A stretch of DNA of 64,000 nucleotides, taken from Paenibacillus xylanilyticus (GTDB taxonomy: Bacteria; Bacillota; Bacilli; Paenibacillales; Paenibacillaceae). Positions within the stretch are counted from its first letter, which is position 1. Each line of letters opens with the position of its first letter. The notes beneath the pieces are model-generated. The model did not search any database, was not told the origin of the DNA, and saw only the letters and a program-made list of their open reading frames with translations. Positions 8,105 through 17,117 of the stretch are shown here, piece by piece. The stretch spans positions 3,793,001 through 3,857,000 of the forward strand of contig NZ_CP044310.1 in NCBI RefSeq assembly GCF_009664365.1, read 5' to 3'. A program made the position numbers and the translations under genes.

Positions 8105-11002
8105 CTACTTCAGATTGAATTCCTTGCGCTTTAACTCGATTTCGTCATCGATATACAGGACATAGTCCGACAGGGCCTCACGCGGGTTTTCGTTGGCGTT
8201 GACCACTTTACGGAATGCATTGTCCAGATGCCTGCCTGTGAAATAACCTCCTGGCAGCTGCGGGATACCTTGTACCCATTTCCATTGTTTCTCGAGATTT
8301 TGATAATCCTTCACGGGCCAAGGCAGCTGCTGCAGTGCCTTAATATTGGCCGTCGGATAGCGGGCAGCTGCCCCCATCAAGCCTTCCATTTCTCTTCCGT
8401 ATTCGATCTGGGTCTGCTCATCGGTCCACCATTTCATGAACTTCCATGCAGCTTCCTTGTTGCCTGCATTTTCGAGCATCATCACGGCGCTGGTCGCACT
8501 GGCTACCTCATGCCGTATCGAACCGTCCGGAAGCTCCGTACCCGGAACAATGGTAAAATCCCAGAGGTTGCGAATTTCCGGTGCCATAACCGTCAGCATG
8601 TTGTACGTGGTATAATCGGCGATGCCAATCGGCATTTCCCCAGTACGGAACCGGTTTGGAAAGTCTGCCTTGAGCGGAAATTTGTAATTGGTATAGAACT
8701 GGGTCCAGCGTTTAAATGCATCCATTGAAATCTCCGAATCCAGTGCACTCTTCTTCTGATCTTCCGTATAGAAGGTGCCATCATTCTGATACAACAGCAT
8801 GGCAAAAGTGGAATTCGGTACAAGGTTTGCATTGTTCAGCGTATCCTCGATCGGCAGATAGAACTCCATGTTGTGTTTTTGGAGCACCGCGATGGCGTTA
8901 TAGACGTCCTGCCATGTCTTCGGCGGTTCAAGGCCAAGCTCATTCAGGATATCTTTCCGGTAAAAAAGCATCGGGAAGTGCTGCTGTTCCGGCAGAGCGT
9001 AAACCCCGTCATTATAACGGTAAGGCGTCAGTCCGCTTTCACGGAACCGTTCGGAAATCTCTTCGAAGTCCGGGAACTTGCTCAGATCCGCTGCCGCATT
9101 TCTCATCGCATAGTTCACGGGAATGTCCTCACCCATCTGCATGGCTACGTCCGGTCCTTCCCCCGAAAGCGTTGCAGGCAGCAGAATGTTGGGCGGAACA
9201 AGGCGCAATTGTACCGAGACATCGGTATCCGGGGTAAACGAATCATCGATCAGACCCTTAAGCACCTGGGCTTGGTCCCGTCCAGTTGTAATCCAGACGG
9301 TAATCGCGTCTTTCTTTTGCTCCACGTTGCCGATACTGTCGTAATCTTCCGTATAGGAAGCCACATAGGCTCCCAGTTCATGCTTTACTTGCTGGATGGC
9401 CGAAGAATTTGCATCCGGCAGTGACCCACCTGGCTGGGATACGACAAGGTAATCCATCGTAATGGGCTGCTCTCGTACGGTCAGAATCCAGGTACCAAGT
9501 CCGCCCACGTTAATTTTGAATGTATCCAATCGTTTCGGTACCGTCTCCGGTCTGGCCACCATATCCCTAAGCTGAACGACCATGGCATTCAGAATCGCGA
9601 CTTTATCGCTCTGCTCACCCGTGGCCTCCTCCAGATAGGCTGCAACCGAGCTAAGTGTTTCAGCCTGTCGTTCAAACACCTCGGTCATCTCCGGTATACG
9701 CCGTTCGAGCTGATAATCCCGCAGCGGATCGGGCTGGTTCGAAGTGATCATTAATATTTTGCGGTACATCTCGTTCAGTTCCAGTACGCTGGACTCCACC
9801 GTACGGAGCAGCGGGGCAATATCACCCAGTGTGACCGTCATCCGAATGCGGTGTTTCCCTTTTTCAAGATGGAACTGATAGGGCTGTTCTTCTCCGGCTC
9901 CGAGGACTTGCGTTTGCCAGGAAGGACTGTAATTAAAACGAATGCGTTTCATTTCCTTGAACGGTACCTTACCGTCAATGGTGAGACTACGGGTGGCATA
10001 AATGCCGCGCAGTTGGTCCTGCTTCACCTTCAGCGCGATCTGATATAACCCGTCTTCCGGAACATCAATCTCCCACTCAATCCATTCACCCGGCAGTTTC
10101 CAGTTTATTCCTCCAATGGCGTTAATCCGAATCTTCGAAACGTGATATGGCTCCAGTGAAGGACTGGATCGATCCGAGATGGGTGAAAGTGTCGGCGAGG
10201 ACTTGCTCGCTGCCTGCTCTGCCTGAACCTTAAGCATGACAGGAGTAGCCGGTTTCAAGCTGCGTGTCTCATAACTTGCCTGCAAATCCGCATAGGAAGG
10301 GACGTCCTCTTCCTGATACAGTTCGATATAATCAATGGCCATGCTCTCTCTTAGCGAGGTGAGAGTTAAATCCTGTGTACCCTTTTCAAAATAAAATTGG
10401 AACGGCTCCTCGAAGTAACCTGCGCTATCCCTGAAGGAAGCGAGCTGCCACTCGGGCTGTTCCACCTGTCTCGGCCTGAGATCGTTGCCGCGGTCATCCC
10501 GCCTGATGTCTTCTTCCCGATTGCCCCACACCCTGTCGAACAGCAGGACGTCAGCCCCCCTGAATGGAACCTGCCCGTTTAGCTCCAGCCTGCGTTCGAT
10601 CCCTGAACTCTTGCCTTCAACGGGATAATAATGGATGCGGACATGGTACAGACCACTCGCTTGAACAGGCACATCCCAGCGAATGCTTCCGGTTTCAGGC
10701 GTAATGACGGCTTTGCCATCCAATCCTTCATATCCCTGTACAACTTCGAATGCTCCGCCTTCGGCCTGAACATAAGATTCGCCTTCAATTCGTATGACGT
10801 TATCCGGCTTGGCGCTGCTGGCATGCATACTCAGATAATGTTCATAGCTGCTTTCATCGTCCGTGTTCGAGACCGCTTCAAAATCTTCGAGCGCATGTAC
10901 CGTTCCCGTGCTTTGATCACGCGATGGATAGATCGTCCAGATCGAGAACACTAAGGCCAGGACAAGCACCAGAATCAGCCCCATTTTCTTACGTGACCGC
11001 AT
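8105..11002 (-). CDS. Giant membrane-anchored solute-binding protein with carbohydrate-binding-like N-terminal domains
   Basis: About 965 residues, roughly twice the usual size for an ABC binding protein. The ATG at 11002 is preferred (GGGGA upstream) over 11041. An N-terminal hydrophobic helix (about residues 7-27) has no lipobox cysteine, so it is probably an uncleaved anchor or a signal peptide. Two beta-rich segments follow, about 50-235 and 260-400, with the pattern of CBM6/35-like jelly rolls (IRIEGES, GLYHVRIHYYP, DYIELY; then GEWIEWEIDVPEDGLYQIAL). A helical linker is followed by a type 1 extracellular solute-binding domain (about 540-950; motifs MLFYRKDIL and WKFMKWWTDEQTQ). It precedes the MalF gene by 19 bp. 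A surface glycan-capture protein is inferred; the ligand is unknown. Confidence 0.85.
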   Translation of the reverse strand: MRSRKKMGLILVLVLALVFSIWTIYPSRDQSTGTVHALEDFEAVSNTDDESSYEHYLSMHASSAKPDNVIRIEGESYVQAEGGAFEVVQGYEGLDGKAVITPETGSIRWDVPVQASGLYHVRIHYYPVEGKSSGIERRLELNGQVPFRGADVLLFDRVWGNREEDIRRDDRGNDLRPRQVEQPEWQLASFRDSAGYFEEPFQFYFEKGTQDLTLTSLRESMAIDYIELYQEEDVPSYADLQASYETRSLKPATPVMLKVQAEQAASKSSPTLSPISDRSSPSLEPYHVSKIRINAIGGINWKLPGEWIEWEIDVPEDGLYQIALKVKQDQLRGIYATRSLTIDGKVPFKEMKRIRFNYSPSWQTQVLGAGEEQPYQFHLEKGKHRIRMTVTLGDIAPLLRTVESSVLELNEMYRKILMITSNQPDPLRDYQLERRIPEMTEVFERQAETLSSVAAYLEEATGEQSDKVAILNAMVVQLRDMVARPETVPKRLDTFKINVGGLGTWILTVREQPITMDYLVVSQPGGSLPDANSSAIQQVKHELGAYVASYTEDYDSIGNVEQKKDAITVWITTGRDQAQVLKGLIDDSFTPDTDVSVQLRLVPPNILLPATLSGEGPDVAMQMGEDIPVNYAMRNAAADLSKFPDFEEISERFRESGLTPYRYNDGVYALPEQQHFPMLFYRKDILNELGLEPPKTWQDVYNAIAVLQKHNMEFYLPIEDTLNNANLVPNSTFAMLLYQNDGTFYTEDQKKSALDSEISMDAFKRWTQFYTNYKFPLKADFPNRFRTGEMPIGIADYTTYNMLTVMAPEIRNLWDFTIVPGTELPDGSIRHEVASATSAVMMLENAGNKEAAWKFMKWWTDEQTQIEYGREMEGLMGAAARYPTANIKALQQLPWPVKDYQNLEKQWKWVQGIPQLPGGYFTGRHLDNAFRKVVNANENPREALSDYVLYIDDEIELKRKEFNLK

Positions 11003-11062
11003 GTTCGAATGTATCCCCTTTCCTGTAAGCGTAGCGACCATAAAACGGTTGACTAACTAACC

Positions 11063-11098
11063 CGGACAGACCACACCGATACTGATGCGTTCTGCCCG
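11063..11098 (-). other. Intercistronic stem-loop between the two solute-binding protein genes
   Basis: Arms CGGACAGA (11063-11070) and TCTGCCCG (11091-11098) can pair with one G-U. There is no T-run on the minus strand, so this is more likely a processing or mRNA-stabilising hairpin than a full terminator. It lies after the small binding protein gene, the position where importers often uncouple binding-protein levels from permease levels. Confidence 0.35.
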
Positions 11099-11114
11099 TG
11101 TATAGTGTAGGTGC

Positions 11115-12470
11115 TTATTTATATACCTCATCAATCGCTGCCTGGAAGGGAGCCTTGTATTTCTCAATCAGCGTAGATACGGATACGCCCTCTTTAAGCT
11201 CTGCATCAAAGTCCCAGAATGGCAGGGACGGGAATGTATTGTGGTCAAGTACAAGCATGCCCTCTGCAACCTCTCTGGCGTTATTGATGTCCGCCTCATC
11301 CGTCAGGTGTGTCTCCAGCGTGGATTGGCCAGGATACTCGTAGATTGAATCGATCTCGTTAATTTTCTCCCAGATGTACATCAGTTGTTCCGGGTTCTCC
11401 ACCGCTTTAGGAATTGTAATTGCTTGGTAGCGTGATTCACCAGAGTGATATGCCGAAGCACTTGGTCCTTTGGGAAAAGGTACAAAGCCGATATCATAAT
11501 CCTTCATATCCGTCATAATGCCTTCCACCTCGTACATTGCCCCTGCGTACATCAGCGTATTACCTTGACGGAAGAAGGTGGACGGTTCTGTCCAGTCGCC
11601 GCCTTCTGAAGCTCTGCCGACTTTCTCGGTTGCCATTTTGGACAGGAAGTTCAGCGCTTCTTTGGTCTTCGGATCCTCCAGGTTCTGCTTATCTTCTTTG
11701 GTCAGAGAAGCTTCGTTGGAATACAAAACGGGTTCAAGAAGACCTGTCTGAGCAAGTCCCCACGTATCCAGCTTGCCATCGTTGTTTCGATCCTTGTTTG
11801 CTTCCTTTGCGACGCTGAGGAATGTATCCCAGTTCCATTCATCGGCATCCACATATTCCTGCAATGGCTTCAATCCCAGTTCCTGCATAAGGGTCCGGTT
11901 GTAGAAAATGCCATTAATGAACGAAGATTGATCTTCGGTAAACCCGTATCCCTTGCCTTCGTACTGCATGTATTCCTTGGTCGTTTTCTGGTTGAATACC
12001 TTGTCGTTTTTGATATAGTCATCCACTGGCCACAACAGATCCTGTTTGGTCAATGCAGGGATGGCGTAATCCTTACCGAGCCTTACAAAGTCCCCAAGCG
12101 GTTCACCTGCCATCAGAGAAGCCACTACTTTCTCCTGATACTCACCAAAGTCGATAGAAACATATTCGATGTTAAAGTTGTGTTTTTTCTTCAGTGCTTC
12201 CAGATTTTCGAGGCGCTGAATATTGTCCGGGTTATTGTCCTGAATCTCCATGTCCCACCAAGCAACCACTTTGATGGTCCGGCCGCCCATATCAAAATCC
12301 ATCTCCGGCGTGGAGTTTGGATTCTCGGGCTCCGTTTCGGCAGGTTGTTGTTCCTCCTGAGGTACCGGTTTCTCCGGTTCAGGTTGTGCGGTTGGCGTAG
12401 AACTGCATGCAGCAATGAACAGCATGACCGCGAATACCAGGCTCAGCAGCATAAACTTGTTTTTTCTCAT
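11115..12470 (-). CDS. Extracellular solute-binding lipoprotein (family 1)
   Basis: 451-residue lipoprotein: MRKNK start, hydrophobic core, lipobox FIAAC with cysteine 22, then a Pro/Glu-rich linker (about 24-55) and a periplasmic-binding-protein type 1 fold. ATG at 12470 follows GGGGGAAGACG. It is the first gene of the long leftward operon (12.5 kb to beyond base 1). The leader contains a perfect cre box, so glucose repression by CcpA is likely. It probably captures an oligosaccharide for one of the two MalF/MalG pairs downstream. Confidence 0.92.
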   Translation of the reverse strand: MRKNKFMLLSLVFAVMLFIAACSSTPTAQPEPEKPVPQEEQQPAETEPENPNSTPEMDFDMGGRTIKVVAWWDMEIQDNNPDNIQRLENLEALKKKHNFNIEYVSIDFGEYQEKVVASLMAGEPLGDFVRLGKDYAIPALTKQDLLWPVDDYIKNDKVFNQKTTKEYMQYEGKGYGFTEDQSSFINGIFYNRTLMQELGLKPLQEYVDADEWNWDTFLSVAKEANKDRNNDGKLDTWGLAQTGLLEPVLYSNEASLTKEDKQNLEDPKTKEALNFLSKMATEKVGRASEGGDWTEPSTFFRQGNTLMYAGAMYEVEGIMTDMKDYDIGFVPFPKGPSASAYHSGESRYQAITIPKAVENPEQLMYIWEKINEIDSIYEYPGQSTLETHLTDEADINNAREVAEGMLVLDHNTFPSLPFWDFDAELKEGVSVSTLIEKYKAPFQAAIDEVYK

Positions 12471-12517
12471 CGTCTTCCCCCCTGATTGTCGTTTGCTCCC
12501 ACAGTGTATCTCTCGGA

Positions 12518-12531
12518 TGAAAGCGTAAACA
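12518..12531 (-). promoter_or_regulatory. Perfect CcpA cre box
   Basis: TGAAAGCGTAAACA matches every defined position of the Bacillus cre consensus (TGNAANCGNWNNCA). It lies 48 bp before the start of the first operon gene and downstream of a TATAAT at 12564-12569, a position that gives roadblock-type catabolite repression. Confidence 0.75.
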
Positions 12532-12563
12532 ACCTGATGAAACTTAGATATTTACCCTGTCAA

Positions 12564-12569
12564 ATTATA
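12564..12569 (-). promoter_or_regulatory. Candidate -10 element of the 12.5 kb operon
   Basis: TATAAT on the minus strand, 94 bp before the lipoprotein start. No good -35 hexamer stands 16-18 bp upstream, so the promoter would need an activator, for example the divergent AraC-type protein at 12730. Confidence 0.4.
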
Positions 12570-12729
12570 GAAAGGCATGGTTTTGAAAAGATACGCTGTC
12601 TTTTTAATATGAATTGGTAAAGAAATGCACTATCTGCAAAAAGTTGCACATTGTATGCGCTTTCTTTTATTCCCATAATAAAATTATGCCTTTATTCAGA
12701 GATGAACCGCCCGCACAAAATTCAGGAAG

Positions 12730-13509
12730 GTGAGGTCATGCTTCTTGTACAATATGCTGCTTGTCGATTACAGTCGCCGTTGGTGCAGAGAACTTCAGCA
12801 ACTGCTGAACCATAACAAATCGCAGTATGTGATCGGTGAATGTGTCCATTCTGCTCCTGCAGCCCTGACTGCTTTGTCTGAACAGCAATTTGCCATTGTG
12901 GTTGTATTTACGGAGCGGTGTGATACGGCTGGGCTGTGGTTATGTCACCACATACGGAAAACAAGTGATATCCCAATCCTTCTGCTAGGTGGAAGAGATC
13001 ACTACCGACTTGTGAGGAAAGCGCTGGCTTATCAGGTAAATGACTATTTGTCTGGTCCAGTCCGGCCCTCTGATCTGCTGAATAGTTTACTTGGAATGCA
13101 GAACAGGCTGAGCTCGGAACCAATCAAACAAAGTCTGCCTAGTAAATCCCCTATTCCAATCTACGGAAAAGCAATGAACTCCAGTCATGTCATCCGCCTG
13201 GTCAAAGCCTATATCCGGGATCATCTGGGGGATGAAATCACGTTAAGGAAAATTTCCGATATGCTGCATTTCAATTGCGCTTACCTGGGCCAGAAGTTCA
13301 AGCTGGAGGAAAATATGTCTTTCACGGATTACTTGCTTCAGCAGCGTATGGAGAAAGCCATGCAGCTTCTGTCCTCTACGAGTTTGCGAATCTACGAAAT
13401 AGCTGTAGAGGTCGGTTATAAGGATATTGATTGGTTCTACAAAAAGTTCAAATCGTATACCGGTTCAAGTCCCAATGCCTACCGGAGACAGAAAACCCAT
13501 ACAGCATAG
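12730..13509 (+). CDS. AraC-family regulator with degenerate response-regulator receiver
   Basis: 259 residues in the layout of a YesN-type response regulator. The N-terminal part (about 8-125) aligns with a receiver domain, but the phospho-acceptor Asp is absent (VVVFTERCD where LTDIRMP is usual), the acidic pair is reduced to VDY, and the conserved Lys of LLKP is missing (YLSGPV). The C-terminal part (about 155-255) is an AraC helix-turn-helix pair ending in SPNAYRRQK. The start is either GTG at 12730 or ATG at 12754; neither has an ideally placed ribosome site. It is divergent from the sugar operon and probably regulates it through the shared 260-bp gap, without phosphorylation. Confidence 0.85.
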   Translation: MRSCFLYNMLLVDYSRRWCRELQQLLNHNKSQYVIGECVHSAPAALTALSEQQFAIVVVFTERCDTAGLWLCHHIRKTSDIPILLLGGRDHYRLVRKALAYQVNDYLSGPVRPSDLLNSLLGMQNRLSSEPIKQSLPSKSPIPIYGKAMNSSHVIRLVKAYIRDHLGDEITLRKISDMLHFNCAYLGQKFKLEENMSFTDYLLQQRMEKAMQLLSSTSLRIYEIAVEVGYKDIDWFYKKFKSYTGSSPNAYRRQKTHTA

Positions 13510-13556
13510 GTATGAATTAATCTGTTTGCCATTTGGAACTCGGCTACTCCTAACCA

Positions 13557-13588
13557 AAAAACGCAGGAGCAACTGCTCCTGCGTTTTT
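13557..13588 (+). terminator. Rho-independent terminator of the AraC-type gene
   Basis: A perfect 14-bp stem (AAAAACGCAGGAGC with its complement) and the loop AACT, with a T-run on the plus strand and an A-run before it. It ends the plus-strand AraC gene and could also work for the minus-strand operon ending at 13706. Confidence 0.9.
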
Positions 13589-13705
13589 ATCATATCCGGA
13601 TCTTTATGACATTTGATGAAGACAGTAAACCTATCGTCAATGTACGGAAGCATACTTGACTCTTGAAATCTGTCTCAGCCAATCATTTCTGTTCTTACAC
13701 TTCTC

Positions 13706-15328
13706 CTATCGAACCAACAAGGATTCGCGATATTCCTGCGGCGTCATACCTGTCAGCTTCTTGAACAGACGTGTAAACGAATGAGCTGCTTCATAACCGA
13801 CTTGCAGCGCAATCTCCCGCACCATAAGATCCGTATGGGCCAGCAGCTCCTTGGCTTTTCGAATGCGGCAATCGTCAATAAATTCGGACAAGTTGATCCC
13901 GGTTTCCTGTTTGAAGAACCGTGAGAGATAGGATGGGTTGAAATGATTCATTTCAGCCATTCGGACCAAGGATAAATCCTTCTCCAGATTGTTTTTGATG
14001 TACGTGCATATCGTTTGGGTCACCAAATTAGCCCGTTCCGCTTCATTGGCCTGTTTGAATTGAACCAACTGATCAGCAGCTTGGTACAGGTTGTGTACCG
14101 CCTCCCTTATACTTCGATAATCTCCGAGATGAAGAAGGCGTCGCTGATCAGGGATCTTATGCGGAAGCCCCCAACGATTGAATGTGGTGTACAGCATCAG
14201 TGCCAAGTGATAGTACGTCTCCATCGCTCGCTCCATAATCATGTCCTGCTGCAGCAATTCGTTGATCAGCTCTTCAAAGACGTCATAAAAAGCCTGGAAC
14301 CTGCCGGTTTCTAAATAACCGATCATTAACTCAATACGGCTTGAAATGCGGATGTAATCCTTGGAAGCCCCCACTGCAGGTTCTTCGGTTCTATCTGTTA
14401 ACACCATGGATACCCCATCCCCGATCTTCATCCATTGCAGGAGACGCAGACGTTCGTATTGTCTTGGAATTTGGGACCATGGACAGCCTTGTCCGCTTAA
14501 TGCGAATGCAATGGATACACCCAAGGAAGACTGGCAAGCTTCTTGTACAAGTTCCAATGTACCTTCGACATAGGTGACAAAATGATCGTCCAGGCTGACG
14601 TTCTCTCTATTCGGTTGAATCAGCCAGACCGCATCGCCATAATGATCGGTTACGCTGGCAGATGTCGCATGTTCACGGATAAGCGAAGAGCCGATCACTC
14701 GAATGGAGGCCTGAAGATGTTCGAGATCAGCAGGATTTACTGGCATCGTGTTGAATCGACCAAGCACCAGGAACACCGGGGAATCGGCTTGCAATTCAAT
14801 GTTTCTTCGCGTCAGTTCAGCTTGAATCTCATCTGCTGAACCTGCCGGCTTACACTGCTGAAGAAGCTTACGCACATATTCCTCCTGCTGCAGCGCGGCT
14901 AATCTGGAAGTAATCTCATCAGACTGTTCCAGCACTTCATTCATGGTATGACTTTGCCGAATCTCTTCGATGACCTGTTCGACGACGGTCATCACTTTGT
15001 CATAGCCCTCCGTTTTGAGTAAATACCTTACGTTGCCCATTTGAAAAGCCTTGTAGGCATAATCAAAATCACTGTGTCCTGTCAAGAAAATAACGCGGCA
15101 TTGCGGCCATCGGGCCTGAATCTCCTCGGTCAGCTCCAGACCGCTTGTGCCCGGCATGCGAATATCTGTCAGAACAATGTCGATCCTGGAGCGCCGCATC
15201 CAAGATAATGCCTCCGCAGCTGAATAGGCTTTGCACACGTCAAGGCTGTCTGGCATATATCTGGCAAACGTCTCATACAGACTATCCGTTATAATCTCCT
15301 CATCGTCCACGATTAAAAGTCTATACAT
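13706..15328 (-). CDS. YesN-type response regulator, AraC output
   Basis: 540 residues. The receiver domain (1-120) has the acidic pair VDDEE, phospho-acceptor in VLTDIRMPG (Asp near 55) and YLLK. A middle region of about 280 residues is followed by an AraC DNA-binding domain (about 435-535; motifs NPSYLSRFFKQETG and GYEAAHSFTRLFKK). The start ATG at 15328 is preceded by GGGGAGACG and lies 3 bp after the kinase stop codon. It is phosphorylated by the kinase at 15332-17074 and should activate a carbohydrate operon; whether the target is the 12.5 kb operon or its own is not shown. Confidence 0.93.
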   Translation of the reverse strand: MYRLLIVDDEEIITDSLYETFARYMPDSLDVCKAYSAAEALSWMRRSRIDIVLTDIRMPGTSGLELTEEIQARWPQCRVIFLTGHSDFDYAYKAFQMGNVRYLLKTEGYDKVMTVVEQVIEEIRQSHTMNEVLEQSDEITSRLAALQQEEYVRKLLQQCKPAGSADEIQAELTRRNIELQADSPVFLVLGRFNTMPVNPADLEHLQASIRVIGSSLIREHATSASVTDHYGDAVWLIQPNRENVSLDDHFVTYVEGTLELVQEACQSSLGVSIAFALSGQGCPWSQIPRQYERLRLLQWMKIGDGVSMVLTDRTEEPAVGASKDYIRISSRIELMIGYLETGRFQAFYDVFEELINELLQQDMIMERAMETYYHLALMLYTTFNRWGLPHKIPDQRRLLHLGDYRSIREAVHNLYQAADQLVQFKQANEAERANLVTQTICTYIKNNLEKDLSLVRMAEMNHFNPSYLSRFFKQETGINLSEFIDDCRIRKAKELLAHTDLMVREIALQVGYEAAHSFTRLFKKLTGMTPQEYRESLLVR

Positions 15329-15331
15329 TCG

Positions 15332-17074
15332 TTATTCGTCTCCCCTTCCTTCCGTTTGAATCCGAACAGCGACTCTGAGCCCCTGCAGCTCACTCTTGGA
15401 GAGAAAAAGACCGCTTTTTTCCCCATAGGTCAGTCTAAGGCGCCGGTGTATATTCATTAATCCGGTCATTTCATCTGTACTTGTTTCATTTAGCAGCCGT
15501 TCTTGGAGGAGCTCAATATCTTCCATGCGCAGCTCGTTACCATTGTCTTCCACGACAAATTCGATAAAGGATTCCTCCATATTGAAATGTACGCGCAAGA
15601 GACCCATATCTGTATTTTTTTCAAGACTGTGCTCGTAAGCATTCTCAATAATCGGCTGAATAATCAGCCTGGGCACCTGAATCTGTTCCATTTCCAGGGG
15701 GACCTGCCCGAAGTCCACCTTGATGCGTCTGGAGAATCGCAGCTGCTGAATTTCCGTATAGATTCGCGAATGCTCCACCTCCTCCTTCAAGGGAACATGA
15801 TCTGTCCCGTTTCGGGTGATGAAGCGGAAATACTCGCCGAGCATGTTCGTAAATTGTTCAATACGATCCGTATCTCCTGTTCTGGCGAGGGAATTTAGAA
15901 TAAAGAAGCTATTGTACAGAAAATGTGGATTAATCTGGGATTGAAGCTGTTTTAATTCGGCCCGCTGCATCATCATGGTCATTTTGAAATCACGGTCAAT
16001 CAGCTGCCGAAGATTTTCGATCATAAGATTGAAACGGCTGTACAAAAAACCGAATTCGTCTTTTCGATGATGGTTGATTGGAATGTCCAGCACGCCTCCC
16101 TCCATTTTCTTGAACCTTTTGACAAGCAGCAGCAGCGGCATGTGGATCAGCTTGTAGCTGGAATACAGATACGCCGCGATGGCGATGAATGAAGTGATGG
16201 CAAAAATCCAGGCCCATTGAACAAATCTGCTGAGAGGTTTGGTTACGATTTCCTCCGGCAAATAGGTGGCTACGGACAAGCCCAACGTACTTATATGGAG
16301 TTGGTTCACATGATACACGGTATCGTCCACGCTCACCTGAAAGTTGCTTTGCGAATTCGTAAAGCTGGACTTGCTGTGACTGGACAGAATGGCGTCACGC
16401 CGCTGGTCCGAGATGGCAAGCCCCGTTTGGTCCTCAATCAGCAATGTTGCGCTCTCGGGATAAAGATTAAGCTGTGACAATTCATTCTGAACTTCAGCGT
16501 TATCCAGTTCCACTTGGACAACAAACAGCGGATCCTCACCTATTTGGCCTGTTAGTCTCACAGCGCTAAGATTCAGGCTGTCCCCTTTCACAGTAAAGCG
16601 AATCCCTTTTTCTTCTCGGGTTGAGCTAAAGTAGCTAAAGGATTCCTGATCAAAGTCATCAATGCCCTGCACGGCCGATACACTCTTGTTGACTGAAGGG
16701 ATATGTACGTAAACGTTCCGGATGTAAGCACTGCTGTTTTTGAAAGCAGCCAATCGTTCCGATAAATAATTCAACGTTTCACGTCGTTCCACTTGATCCA
16801 TCATATTCCATAGAATGGCAAGCCGGTTCAGTTTGCGGTCTTCCGCGATGTCGAACTGCTGCAGCTCCATCCATTCGATTTCCCTGTTCAGCTCCATGGC
16901 AAATTGGTTCAAACGCCGATCTGTCGACAAGGATATTTCCTGGCTTGCAGTGTCATAACTCCAGTGATATAGATATACGCCGAGAAGAATCAGCGGAATG
17001 ACAAAAGCCAGGTAGGTCATAATTAGTCTTGCAAATATGCTATTGAGCCACGACTGGGCAGGGATCCTAAACAA
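15332..17074 (-). CDS. YesM-type sensor histidine kinase
   Basis: 580 residues. TTG at 17074 is chosen because AGGAGGT stands exactly 7 bp upstream; starts further up would fall inside or just after the preceding gene without a ribosome site. Layout: transmembrane helix (about 12-35), extracytoplasmic sensor region to about 275, second helix, HAMP segment, phospho-acceptor His in QSQINPHFLYNS, and an ATP-binding domain with PRLIIQPIIENAYEH and the G box. It is co-transcribed with its response regulator (3 bp) and preceded by a solute-binding protein gene (43 bp), which may feed ligand information to the sensor region. Confidence 0.93.
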   Translation of the reverse strand: MFRIPAQSWLNSIFARLIMTYLAFVIPLILLGVYLYHWSYDTASQEISLSTDRRLNQFAMELNREIEWMELQQFDIAEDRKLNRLAILWNMMDQVERRETLNYLSERLAAFKNSSAYIRNVYVHIPSVNKSVSAVQGIDDFDQESFSYFSSTREEKGIRFTVKGDSLNLSAVRLTGQIGEDPLFVVQVELDNAEVQNELSQLNLYPESATLLIEDQTGLAISDQRRDAILSSHSKSSFTNSQSNFQVSVDDTVYHVNQLHISTLGLSVATYLPEEIVTKPLSRFVQWAWIFAITSFIAIAAYLYSSYKLIHMPLLLLVKRFKKMEGGVLDIPINHHRKDEFGFLYSRFNLMIENLRQLIDRDFKMTMMMQRAELKQLQSQINPHFLYNSFFILNSLARTGDTDRIEQFTNMLGEYFRFITRNGTDHVPLKEEVEHSRIYTEIQQLRFSRRIKVDFGQVPLEMEQIQVPRLIIQPIIENAYEHSLEKNTDMGLLRVHFNMEESFIEFVVEDNGNELRMEDIELLQERLLNETSTDEMTGLMNIHRRLRLTYGEKSGLFLSKSELQGLRVAVRIQTEGRGDE

Positions 17075-17117
17075 CCCTTTCACCTCCTGTGAGCCAAACC
17101 GCGAAAAGGTTTGTGAA

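Noticed and set aside
8593..9424. Long plus-strand frames opposite the giant binding-protein gene
   Set aside because: They are antisense to a well-supported coding sequence and show no recognisable motif or ribosome site; the same applies to other antisense frames across the window.
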